64,000 nt of DNA, taken from assembly GCA_022605955.1 (NCBI GenBank), contig JAKCOZ010000005.1:44940950-45004949 (forward strand), in the 5' to 3' direction. Origin of the DNA: Rallus limicola. Lineage: Eukaryota; Chordata; Aves; Gruiformes; Rallidae. Both the position numbers and the translations under genes were made by a program. This document shows positions 34,451-46,800 of the stretch, in pieces (the stretch's first letter is position 1; every line of letters begins with the position of its first letter). The notes beneath the pieces are model-generated. The model was given only the letters and a program-made list of their open reading frames with translations. It was not told the origin of the DNA and did not search any database.

Positions 34451-35949
34451 CCAAAGGGGGAAAAAAAGAAAAATAACAATAGTGATACTTAAATAACTAT
34501 CCTTAGAAACTACAATAGTTGCCAGGTTGAAGTTTTTACTGGGACGGGCAGCTACAGAAGGAAGTTAAGCAGACATCTCCCCAGACCCTCTTTCCCAACG
34601 GCTGGGTTAATTGACAATGGTAAGAGCAGGCTGTCCGGAAACCAGTTGCTTTAGTGTGGTGGAGACAGAGCTTGTGAAACTGCAGTCCTTGTACAGGCAA
34701 AACTTCTGACAGAAACACGACTTTGTAAAGAAACACCTATTTCTAACGTTGCCAACAGGGGCTGTGTTGCTGTTAAAGGAGAATGTAGGCTATATAGATG
34801 TTTCTCTACAACTCTTCATATGGATTCAGCACACATCTCACTGATGTGTGTAGCGAATTTCTATGAACAATGGTACGCATCTGCGTATTGTGTAGATTTT
34901 TGTATTTTTGAAACATACTCCAGAATGCATCACAACTCCATATCAAAAGTGGCTTTTATGCATGCATTAAGAATGCTTTATAAGTCTCAATACCTCAGTC
35001 ATTCGGTTGGTCGTTGTTGGTTTTTTCTTTGACTGTACCACAGAGACGGTCTGTATTCTGGCCTGATGGCCTGCAAAATTGCTGAAAAGGAAGAACCTGC
35101 TTTTAGATTTCATGCATGCAGGTGAGGGGGAAGAAAAAGGAAGCCTTTTAAATCAGAAAAAAACATGCATGTGTCTTTGTGCGCATGCACGTGTGTTTGG
35201 AAATTCACAAACACTTTCAGGCTATGGTCTCAGTTTTTATAACTGAATTACATACCTTAAAAAATTGGTTTTGCTAATATAAATGCCGAGAAACTCTCGA
35301 CTATTGTGGTGCCTGCTGTAATAAAGAAACTCTCTGGGAGAGAATGACAGAGATACAAAACACTAAAGAATGATGATTTCCTCACTACCAATACGATTGC
35401 ATAAATTAGGTGTGCATAAGTTTCCAATGATTTATAGCACTTGAAACTTACAAAAAATGATTATATTTGATGTTCCCTTAGAAAACACAAAAACCCCTCG
35501 TGCTTATTCACAGAGTAGAAAAAGGAATCAGGAGCTAAATTCAGATTATAGGAGCAGCCTTGTAGAGATCTTTGTGTACCTTTTATATACATTCTTTTCT
35601 GTGAATTTTCCTTGAAGACATATTTTATTAACAAAACCTGTATATGTTATTCATTAATTTAGGAAAAAAAATCCTTTTAGTTTTTATCCTTTTGCCCTCC
35701 TCACTGTTAGCCTATTAGTGGAAGTGGCATTTTATTGATTAGACATTTAATAACATTTAATTCTTCTATATTTGCTCAAATATTTAACCATTTGCATGTT
35801 TACTGGTGCAAAGGTTCCTAAGAATGGTGCAACTAAAATGGGAGAATGAAGAAATGTATTGGCTATGACAAGAAGGAGTAATTGCTTTTCCTCAAAGGAT
35901 CAGATGTGGTATAGTTGTTTGAAAAACAATCTAAACAACATTTTGTTCA
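34451..35949. other. Non-coding sequence without recognisable features
   Basis: No gene or repeat family. An alternating CATGCATGTG / GCGCATGCACGTG patch lies near 35,164-35,195 and is purine-pyrimidine alternating. Confidence 0.5.
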
Positions 35950-36230
35950 CCATTGATTTTAAAAGCATTAAAATTAGTTTTTATGCAGCTATACTCATTA
36001 AGTTTTTATGTATACTGTGTAGGGTGAATAGTTAAGAAGCAATAAAGCATTCTGCAGTAAAATATACTTTGCCAGTTGTCAGAAGAAATAAAATACATAG
36101 ATTCAGAATGTTTGTTTCCTGTAGAATATTGTGATATTTGCCATGTTAATTACAATCCAAATAAAGCTATTTTATTTGTGTATCTTAAACAGCCTTGTAG
36201 CTGTAGATGACTAATACAACTGTTATTGAA
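35950..36230. promoter_or_regulatory. Weak candidate conserved non-coding block
   Basis: AT-rich, non-repetitive sequence with CATGTTAATTACAATCC (TAATTA core near 36,145), AATAAAGC and GAATATTGTGATATTTG. Suggestive of a homeodomain/SOX-bound element, but motif content is close to what AT-rich DNA gives by chance. Confidence 0.25.
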
Positions 36231-39200
36231 AGTGTTGTGTTTGGAGGTTGTGTGTTCATACTGATGAGAACCAAGCATCAGCCACATACATCCCAACAAT
36301 TCCTGCCTTTTAAAACTACCTCTTCTCTTAGGAGTTGCTGTTCCAAAACGTTACTGTAATTTTTAACTGTGGTAAACAGAATGAAAGTACCATTTTGTGC
36401 AGTTTTCTTTGGCACTCCCTTTAGTTTCATATGTTAGCATCTGCATTTATACACAAACTCATTTCTCTAATTTCACTAAAGTAGTTTAAGATTTATTAAA
36501 AAATAATCAGTCTGGAATAAAGCAGCAGACTATTGTGCAAGGAGAGGTAACTTGGTTATTACTCGTCAGAGCATAACCTTTTATTTTGTATCTCAAAAAT
36601 GAAGAGAGGAGTATATGTACAGTACAACAACATGCCATCAGAGAGAATAATGCATATAAAAATGAATTCCTGTTATTGTGTTCAGGTGTGTTTGTGAATA
36701 AAAAATGGAATTTTGAAAAGTCAATTAAAATGCATTTAAATTCTTTAACACCAGAATTCTTTACTGTGAAAAATTTTGCTAGACAGTTTGTCAGTATCGC
36801 TGTAAGCACTGTGCTATGATCAGAACTAGTTTCCTCCACCTATGACTGTTCGATGGCTCAGAAACACATTACAGCTTGCTGTTCCGAAAAAAGGAGACTT
36901 ACTCTTGAAAACGTGGAAGTGCTTATAAAGTAAATAAGCTTTAATTAAATATCATTGTCTAGTATTAATCTTTATAGCTCTGTTCCCTATGGAAATAAAA
37001 GTGGATATTCAATTTGTTTTGATTATGCATGAATTTTAATAGAAGTGTTATTTGTATATTGCTGTGTTCTTCAAGATACAGGAATATTTGTGTTGGCATA
37101 AGCCATTAAGAAGAAGCTTCCTCATTAATGTGAAATAAGAGTGACTCATTTTTGTTGTATATAAATAGATTGACATTTAGAAAAATTAAGTATTGTTTTT
37201 AAGAATAAACAACAATTCATATGTGGCTGGTGTAACTTTCCTTTTCAGTCTGAAATCCCAGTTATTTTCAGAGTTAACCCTGAAGTGAAATACAAAGGGT
37301 TTCTAAAGATGTTATTTTTGGAGCCTGCTGATTTCAAGGATTTTTGGTCCCACAAATCAAGATAGACTCTTATCCTAACTCGGGGTGTGCATAGGGGGTC
37401 TGTAGGTACACGCACAAATGAGATCAGTGGCACATATTTAAATTGTGCGTTCCTAATATCTTAGAAAGATACCCCAGTTGACAGGGCACCTTCACCCTCA
37501 TAAAATTTCACTCAGCTTTACCAGCTTTAAGTAGGAGAATTTCATGATACAGGTCAGAAAAGTCCACCAAAGTCTAACTCCGTGCAAGGGCACAGTGCCA
37601 GGGTACCTCCCACTTCATCAGACTCCTGCAGCTCTCATCAACAGGTCCTATGCTTTTGGTAAAGGGAACATAATTCACTTTTGGTAAAAATACACCCTCT
37701 AGTGCTGAGCTAATGGTGTCCCCTATGATAATTATTGCTGAGGGAAAAAGAAAAAGGAAAAGGATGGTCTTTCCAACTCTTCAATATTGAAGAGCAGTTT
37801 ATGCTCTGGCCTCTAGAAATGTAGGGAGGAAGGCAGTTTTAATGATGAGCAAGGAGGTAGACCATAATCTCTAAAATAATGTAGTTCTGCATGGCATGGT
37901 TTGAGCATGCTTGTCCTTAATGCAGTAAGCTGCGGGTTTTTTTGTAGCTGTGCTGTAAGACACGCTTTGCCACTACACTATGGCTATGCATTTGCAGGAG
38001 ATGTCAGAGAGTGTTTAAATAATGTGTAATGGCGTGTTGCTCTTTCATCACCTTGGGAAGTGGCTCTCCCCTGTGACAGTCATTATATGCTCAGTGCTGA
38101 ACCTTAGAATACACTTTTAATCCTGTCTGTTGTGCCCATGCAGCTAGGCCAATGCATACATTCAGCACAGAAGCATTATCCTGATGTATAACATGATGCT
38201 TAGTGCTGAGATCTGGACAAGCCACCCCAGTACGGACCCTGGGAATCATCCATGGCATGGGAAGAGATGTGGGTAGTCTCATTAGGGCAGAGAATAGTCC
38301 TAGGAGCAGAGATGTCTGCACCAGGACAGAGACCCTAACAATTCCTCTCATAGTCTGGTTTTCTGTGGTGCAAACAATGTGGAGGGAGAGCAACAAACAG
38401 CAGAAGTGATATAACAGATGGGGATGATGGCTATGCAGAGACTAGGTTGGGAGTGTCACAGCCGCAGGGCACAAGTGTGCTCTCCACAGCTGTGAAAAGA
38501 ACTTCAAGAATTATTTTCAGGAGCTGGAGAGACCAAATCTAATTTTTCATCTGCATATCCCAGGCTCAGAGCTTCCTGGGATTAATTCTTGCTGCAAACC
38601 TAACAGCTGTGGTTGGATAAGTTACTTATATTTTTTAACTATCCAGTAGCACTTTTACTAGTTGTAGTGGAGGAAAATCCACCTTAAACCTCACTGACCT
38701 GTTTCAGTGCTGTTAAAATTGTGCATTTGATGCATAGCTTTATTCTTTAGCTATCACATTTTGATATTTTTTTCCCATTTTTTTCCTGCTGGAGGAAGAT
38801 TCCTATTATCTCTAGAGACATGCCTAGACCATAATCAATTTATCATCTCTTGCATTTCTCTAAACTATTCATGTTCTCTGGTCTGTTAGTTGGTCTGAAA
38901 GTCTTTCCTCCTTCAAAGTCTTTCCAACCCTTCTAGAACTGGTACCACTGCAGTTAGAAACACATAAAGATTTTCTACTCCTAACTCTGTATTCTCTTCA
39001 TCTAAGGACCAAGGCAGTCCTTTTAGCTACAATGTCACACATTCGGATCATGAGCAGCAGCCAGAAAGTATTAATGGATCTAGGAGTCAATTTTTAAAAG
39101 TTTACACCAGAGTGAAAGCTATTATAAAAGCCTTTAATGAGAATGAATCTGTGCAAATATCACTGATTGCACCTCTTCAGCATTTGTTTTACAGTAGAGA

Positions 39201-40400
39201 TGGTTGCGCATTAAATGTCTTCTGGCAAGGGACTTAAGGATTCTACTGGGAGCAATATAACTTCTACCTTTTGGTACTCTATTCCTTTTGAATACTTACT
39301 TGAGTAAGTCTATCAAAACCTGCCCTTGCTCTGAAAATGCGTTATTTTGTTAACACTCATTTTCAATCTTTCTAAACTTGCCAGAAAAATACATTTCAGT
39401 AGGCTTGTTCAATGTGGTATGAACACAGACACGAGGATTACTAGAAAGTGGCTGGAAAAAAGAGTACAAACAGAAGTCAAAGGTTGCACTGAAAATGTTC
39501 TGATCTGCAACCAAAATGTTGATTATTTGCCATAATTTCTTTGCTAAAGTATAACCAACTGGTTCTATTATAGATGCTACTTCCCAGTGTAAGTGAAACT
39601 CTCTGAGGAGCAGTGATAACTCAGTGAAAGTATATGGAGGAGGGGTGAAAGAAGCATAGTCAAGAGGATGTGGTGAGAGGAAATGATGAAAGGCCATAAT
39701 AACATAGCAGGAAACAGCAGAACATGTGGCAAACATACTGAGGACTGCATGCATTTTATGTGTCAAATTACCTCCAAAGAGGTTCTTTGGAATTTAAAGC
39801 ATAGTAAGAAAGTATATTGCAAAGCTCACAGGACCTAATTATGTGGGACAAATTAGTCTGCAAGACCTTCATAATCTGTCTAAAGATGTGGGTGTAGTAG
39901 TAAGTTAATGAGCAGGTTATTATGAGTGAGTGTCTGAAATTCCAGTTGTGCCACATGTAAAAGGGCTTATGTGAAATAAACAGAAGACTGCTGGAGGTTT
40001 TAATGCACACCTGAAAGGGCAGAGTGACATAAGGGAGGTAAGGAGAAGAGGAAAGACTTCACAGGGGTTCATTGGGCAAAACAGACTCAAATACCTTTGA
40101 AGACTGGTAGCAAACATTGTAAAGTTATAGCTTAAGAAAGAACAATAAATAAACCCAGAGAAAAAGAGCTACAATAAGAAGCAAAGTGGCTATGGGGGCC
40201 AGACAAAACCCATCTTCCATAAGAAGGTGAGTGCTGCTCCTGGAAGGAGGACCTTAAACTTTTCTGTTAATTCACATGTCCAGCAGAAGAGGAACACTTG
40301 AGCCTTCTGCAGCCTTGTGGTGGTCTCGTGTTTGAACCATCATGTGGCAGGTCTGTGCTGGTGGTACTGTCTAGGGAATGGAAGCTTCACATTCACATCT
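36231..40400. other. Non-coding sequence without a gene
   Basis: No gene, RNA or repeat family is recognised. Open frames at 38,091-38,396 (-) and 39,350-39,766 (-) have no recognisable domain and overlap frames on the other strand. Confidence 0.5.
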
Positions 40401-40567
40401 TGCCCAGAGATGTCGTGAAAGACCCATATCTGTAAGTGTTTAAAGCCAGATTAGATGAGGCTTTGGGCAACCTGGTCTAGTGAAGGTGTCCCTGCCCATG
40501 GCACAGTGGTTGGAACTAGATGAGCTTTGAGGTTCCTTCCAACCCATAGTATTCTATGATTCTATGA
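40401..40567 (+). mobile_element. CR1 LINE 3' end, different and older subfamily
   Basis: The segment holds GGCTTTGGGCAACCTGGTCT, CCCTGCCCATGGCA, TTGGAACTAGATGAGCTTTG, GGTTCCTTCCAACCCA and a terminal ATTCTATGATTCTATGA. These are the landmarks of a CR1 3' end of the type with the 'gggcaacctgatctagtgg' segment, distinct from the other CR1 copies here. The ORF2 tail before it (from about 40,401) is decayed. A 5'-truncated, old copy. Confidence 0.88.
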
Positions 40568-43518
40568 ATTTTTATATTGCTATAATCAAATACATTTTCT
40601 GTGGCTTAGATGACTCATCTATCACCTCTAAACACCTCAAGATTTTTAAAAGACCACAGCAACACTTAGATGTAAGAGCAGTTAAAATAGGCAGCATACC
40701 TGCAATGGTTCCAATTCTTCAGTTGGGAATCAACTAACAGCAAAAGTGGATGACAAGCAAAAGAAATGGTTTGTCTTTTGTAGGAAATTTCAGGTGGATG
40801 GGAATAAAGGGGTTTGTGAGAGATGTAGCAGGGACTCTCACACATTGTTTGTCTTCTTGCTGTCAGGAAATGTGGAATAGCAGTAAAAGCTATGATACTG
40901 TTAATATGGGTATTATATGCAAGAGCAGAAAAAATTGCTGTAGGATGATAGTTGCTTCACAGATCCATAGTCCAAGGTCTGCAGCTATCATGCAGAGCCT
41001 TGGAAAGACAAGATGCTGCCTAAATCACAAGTTTGTAATTGCTGTTTTAGGAAATAATTGTGGAAGTGGTAAAGTGGGTGGTATGTCCTTCAGTGGCTGG
41101 TCTCTTGATTTGGGCAGATAACCACTAACATTAATTTCTCAGTTAGTTCTAGTGGTAAGACCCTGTATGATCCAAACTCCTCTGGGAAGGATGAAGTTAC
41201 CTTAATTTTTCAATGTTTATTCAGTCCAAGTCCAAGCTAGCTTAAGCAGGTACTGTGCTGGTATTGCGACTTAAGCATGACAGGGTATTGTTGGTGATGT
41301 ATGCGCATATATGGGTAAGGGCAGCAAAGAGATGATGAACACTGGTTGTCAAAAAATACAAATTCTCTATCTTATTAGTTATGTACTAGGAAATCTGGTT
41401 CTTAGCTCCAATTGATAATGTGTCAATAGCAAATTTTGAATCATTAAGACTTAGACCAGTCAATCTTGTGCATGGAGCACTTAGTATTTGAAGCGATCTT
41501 TAATTGTAAAACCAGTGAAAGACAGTTGAATATTTCTGTTCTCACCTTGTTTGTCTTTTTCTTGTTTTCCACTATCTATTTTTACACTTTCCCTTAGTTC
41601 ATGTATCTGGAGACGTGACTGAAATGTGGTCTTTCAGTAACTTCAAGAAATTTTTATCTGCTGGGTCAAGATGTTTAGCCAGCTTGATCTAAGACATAAA
41701 TAGTTTGTAATTCAGCCTGACACACTGTTGTATTTCCAGAAAAGCTCAGGTGGCATACACTTTGAAGAAAAAGTTTCAAAAAATACATGGACTAATCCCT
41801 AGCATTAGTCCCTGTCTGGCTGGAAGTGTGATAGTGAATGCAGGCCTTTTGTAAATAAGACAATTTCCTCTTGAACAACAAATTATAGGTTTGTGTGAAG
41901 CAGTGTCGTCCAAAGAAGAGGATATATCTTGAGAGGTGGACCATAGTAATTTTTTTTGCCTATAATTTTTCTTTGTTTTAAATACAGTCCATCATAATTG
42001 CCTTAGAAACAATTTGTACAGTGTGTAACAATATTCCACTGGTTCAGAAAAATGAGAACAAAATGTTCTTTGTTCAGACAAGTGAAGTGTTAATCCTTGT
42101 TCTAGCTATTGATCCTCCTCAGTGATTGCACTTTGGTCTATTGCCACTGAACTGTCTGTCAGATGGAGAGGCATCATTGTAAAATCGTTTATATAGTTTT
42201 AAAATTAATGTTTGAAGGGAGTGTTCTTGCACACAAAATGTAAATAGGAGTTTTATTAGAGCTTTTTAACCTCTTATACTGTGTACCTGTAGTTCTCCAC
42301 AAGTATCAACCTTTCTGTTGTGAGGCCTTCTGTTGAAGAGAGATTTAGTGTAAAATAGATGGCTAGTATTTTTGCATTGTCATATTATCTCCAAAATTCC
42401 AAAATGTGTCTAAAATATTTGGACATTTTTATCATGTGGGAACACACAAATTTATCTATAGCAAGTTGCTTGTCTTTTCTTTCATTTCCTAAAGTGGCAT
42501 TTGATTTTGAGACAATCTAGGAAGATATTAAGTGTTGAAATTTTTAATCTTAAAATAAAAGATAAAAACTGTATGGGATGTAAAAGATGCATTCAATGAA
42601 ATTTTGAAGCTCTACAGAGCAGGATTTACAGTAAGTCTGACAGCAGTACGAATGTATCAATGCGTGTGCACTCCAGGCAATTGCACAAGAAAGTTAGTAA
42701 ATAAAAATGGAAGTTGGTTTTATGAGGGAATGTTGAAAATTATGCTCTCTAGTGTAGAGAGCACTAGTACATGTGAAACCCTATGTGCTTTTTACATAAT
42801 ATGCCTCTCTAGTTACCATATAACATAAAGTGTCACAGATCTTTTAGAGCTTGATTCACTATGAGAGAAACACAGCCATCTGTAGTGTGAAAGTTTATGA
42901 CTCAATTGTCCACACCTTACAAAGTGATTCAGCAAAGACATATCTGGGCCGTGGAAACTTTTCCTTCCTTTATTCCATTAGTTCTTGCTTTGAAAGAATA
43001 AAACAATCTTTGGGATGCAGTATGCATTTTAACTCTCACAAAGTAAGGCAGTGTGTGGGTTTAAGTACATGCTTTTAATTGTTGTTGTTTGTTTTGTTGT
43101 TGTTGTTGTTATGATTGTTATTGTGATTATTGCTTCACAAGGCCATTTCCATTTGAATTTTCAAAGGTGGCTTAATAAAATCTGAAAAATAACAAGTCAT
43201 TTTCAAAGTGATGGGCGTATGGATAGATTAGATTAGACAGAAATCTGGACAGACTGTTGCAGAAATGTTGTTAGACAAAATGGGACTTCTGCAATTACTT
43301 CTAGTCCAGTTGTGACCCAGTTTGTAGAGGTTACGCAGTGCTGTTTTTTAGCTTTCTTTATCTTACAAATGCAAAAAATGATGTGTAGAGCCTCTGTTAT
43401 TATCCCATCCTCATCTTCTCATACAGATGGTAAGCTAGTGTCCAACATCATTAAGTTCAGTGTTATGGGTAACATTCTCCCTCTTTCTCTCTCTCTATGT
43501 ATATCTATGTATCTATCT
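40568..43518. other. Non-coding sequence without a gene
   Basis: Unique sequence. An open frame at 40,750-41,121 (+, 123 codons) has no recognisable domain and is most likely chance. Just before the CR1 copy lies a TC/TATG-rich patch (43,485-43,518). Confidence 0.5.
43081..43110 (+). repeat. (GTT)n microsatellite
   Basis: GTTGTTGTTTGTTTTG followed by four to five GTT units. Confidence 0.95.
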
Positions 43519-43836
43519 TGGGATGCAGGGGGAATTGGCCAGCCCATTTTCAGTGGTCTGTGGGGACAGGACTAGGGGCAATGGCTGTAAGCTGGAGCAC
43601 AGGAAGTTCCGGACCAACATGCGGATGAACTTTTTCACAGTGAGGGTGACGGAGCACTGGAATAGGCTGCCCAGGGAGGTCGTGGAGTCTCCTTCTCTGG
43701 AGATATTCAAGTCTCATCTGGATGCCTATCTATGCAATATGAGCTAGGGAGCCTGCTTTGGCAGGGGGGTTGCACCCGATGATCTCTTGAGGTCCCTTCC
43801 AACCCCTAAGATTCTGCGATTCTGTGATTCTGTGAT
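43519..43836 (+). mobile_element. CR1 LINE, short 5'-truncated copy
   Basis: Same subfamily as the copy at 615-1186, but beginning much further 3', at TGGGATGCAGG. The 3' part has GAGCTAGGGAGCCTGC, GGTCCCTTCCAACCCCTA and a terminal ATTCTGCGATTCTGTGATTC in place of the usual ATTCTATG octamers. The join with the TC/TATC-rich sequence on its left is abrupt, as expected of 5' truncation at insertion. Divergence from the 615-1186 copy is modest by eye. Confidence 0.94.
43520..43747 (+). pseudogene. CR1 ORF2 C-terminal tail, open to its natural stop
   Basis: The frame gives the last 75 or so codons of CR1 ORF2, including [20 protein letters not shown] and [18 protein letters not shown], and ends with NMS and a TAG at 43,745-43,747. 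The frame happens to stay open leftwards into non-CR1 sequence as far as an ATG at 43,460, which makes a chance chimera of 95 codons. No enzyme domain is present. Confidence 0.88.
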
Positions 43837-46800
43837 CTACCTATACATATAATGCATAACTTCCCTTTGATCATAGGTCAGCCTAACTCAGCTTTACTTC
43901 ATATTTGTTGCAGACAAACAGCATTCCTGAGGATAGGTCTGATAGATCAGCTGATGTACAGTAACTTCAAGGACTTCCCATTTGCCCTCTTTATTGAGTA
44001 TTCTTGCTAAGCTTGGCTGTGTGAAGCATTTCCCTTTAGGACTCCCTGCATTTTTTTTCCTTCTTCCTATTTCTTTTTCAATAGGGATGGATCCACACCT
44101 GACATTGTGAGCATCTGAGCTTCAGTAACTTTAAGTCCCTCTTCAAGTCTTACTGAGTTCTAACACTTCCTGACAGATTGGGGCAACCCTGTTACATACC
44201 CTCTGGAGAACTGGTAAATCTTTTTGCCCTTCATGATAGCTGCCAAGTAGAAGGAGCTGAATGCACATCTAGCCTCACTTTGGAAATCACCTTGCTTCAG
44301 GAACATGCTATTTCTCTCATTTGATATTAAATCTTTGCCAGAATCCAACAGTTTCAGATGAGCCAATTTTCTGAGATAGAAGAGCAAGAAAAAGTCAAAG
44401 GTATCCCTCATTTTTACTGGTTGTTTTTAATCTTGGCATTCTGTTCATGGAGAGATCTTTGTTGCCAACATGTCTGCTGCTTCTCCATCTCTCACCCTTC
44501 AGGGTTCTTAAAATAGCTAAGAACACAGAGTTTCTAAGCCCAAAAAACACACTTACTGGGGAAAAAAGGTCTGTATGAAGTTAAAAAATATATATTTATA
44601 CTGTAAGCCCTGCAGCCTGGCTTTCTGCCCACGTTTGGGCATCTGTGCTGTCTCTGGATACCTCAACTGACACATGCATGCCAGATCCAAAGAGGAAGAA
44701 ATAAAGGGCACTGCTGGTTCAGTGCTGGGCCCATGAACACAGTGCCGTATCTTTGAGAGGTGGGTTTTGCCACCATTAGAGCCTGTGTATTATCAAAGGC
44801 CTCTAGAGGGTAGGGTTCAGTCTTTATCATCTGAAATTAAAACTTCTTTCCTAATACATGCTGTCGCTTCAAGCAGAATTCATTCATTCCTTTCATTCTC
44901 TCTTTGCAGATAGTCTGGAGTATAATTTGAGGTGAGCACACCTCTAAGTGCTAATCTGAAAGAAGATGTGCAGGGCATGGAAAAAAACAGAATAAGTTAA
45001 ATTATCATTTAAGTTAAGGTATCTAGAGTTAGTACTGAACTCATGGAAACAGAAACAAAATCTTCCTCCAGTCCAGGCACAGAAAGCAAATTCTCCTCCA
45101 AAGAAAGACGATGGGTTTTGAGAAGGAAAAATTCAAAATGGAAGGAAGAATCCTGGCATACTAATGAATAAGAAAGATAAAAGAATAAATTCTTGATACA
45201 TATGATAAGCTTCAGAAAAGCGTTGAGAGTTTGAAGGGTTGAAGGAAGAGTAACTGAATTCACAGTCCAAGATGTGTGCTATTTCCTTTCTCTGAACTAC
45301 TTGACTTCTCACTTTGAAATTTTCATAGACTTCACAAAGTATTTTATTTATGGTCAACAGAGATGAATATTCAAGAAGCAAAGAAAAGTTCTTCCCAGAT
45401 GGAGGAATATGACTAATCCTCTTCCCCTACAGCCGTGAAGCCCCCAACAGCAAATGACGCTCTGTGCCAAAAAGATTTCTAATACTTCTGCTTGCCCTTG
45501 GCCCACCCCTTACTACCTAGAAACATTTGGTGACCAAGGCTTTTGGACTTCACAGGGTTTATGTGAGACAGAATTGTAAAAAACATAAAGATTGTCAGCT
45601 CTAGAGATATTTTTATCCCCTCTGCAAAATTCAAGGATTTGCACAGACAAGTTAGCAGATTTGTGGTACTGAATTAGGAACCAGTTCTGCACTGGCTGAA
45701 GAGCTTGTTGAACTTGTGCAATGCAAAAGGTACAGGCTAGGTGGGTTGTGCCATCTGCTTCGAAAGAAAAGGCAAGGGAGAATTTTAACAGCTGTTTGTT
45801 GAGTCAGATACTCATCCCTGATTGTTTGTGCCACAGTGGCAGATTACTGCCAAAGAAATGCATCCCCTGTTGCTTAATAGACCTGACCTGGATGTTATAA
45901 AGTTACACCTGCTGGAAACAAGCCTTATGATGTACTGCTCATAAAATGCCAGTGATACTACTAGAGAAATGTCCTGAAATCAGCATGTTGAGATCGCCCT
46001 TATTTCTCTTCATAGCTAGTGGTGATAGCAGGAGGCAACAGGCATACTTCACAGCTAATTCTACAAGGTGATTAGGACCTGAGCATGATGCAAGATATTA
46101 TATTCATGTTTTCCCCAAGTATGCGCAGTCTTGTTGGTTATGACATACTGCATGTGAGTCACTTATATTCTGCATGAGTCATATGTTGAAGTGTGAAAAC
46201 ATTGCTGTATCTCTGCCGTTGTTACCCGTTGCTCAGCTGCTGCCATGCCACATAGCTCAAGCCAATTGAGCTCACCTTCAGAGTCTGAACCAGCTTTTAT
46301 CATCTGCCTGAGCCCTTTAAATGTAATCCAAGGTGTTGCCCAGCATATAACTAATATGAATGTCTTATGTGTTTGGGTTTGGACTCTGAGTGACACGTCT
46401 GTGGGTTACAGCCTCCAAGTGTCCTTCTGGAGGAATCATAAAATGTCTAGAAAAACTGATTAAAATAATTTAAAGACCATTTTATAATCAACACATCTGT
46501 AGCACTAGGTAGTTAGAGTACGTTTTTCATCTTCCTTATATACCTGACTGTGTAAGAAAACCCAGTGTTGTGTGTTTGGTGGATTGCTTAAAGATCAGAT
46601 AAACCAAGTGGGTCACACCTTCAAAGTCAGAGAAATTCTCCAGTGGTCATACAATGGAGGTCATTACTCAAACATGAAACATCCATTGTGAACTATCTGA
46701 GGTGTTTTTGTGGGGTTTTTTGCAGATGAGAAAATAGACCTTTATTCTATAGGTGAGTGGCAAGAAGTTGCAGGATTGATTTTGGCTGCAGCCATCAAAA

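Noticed and set aside
39350..39766. Minus-strand frame of 138 codons
   Set aside because: No recognisable motif or domain, and an opposing frame overlaps its 3' part. Length alone is not convincing in 64 kb of AT-rich DNA.
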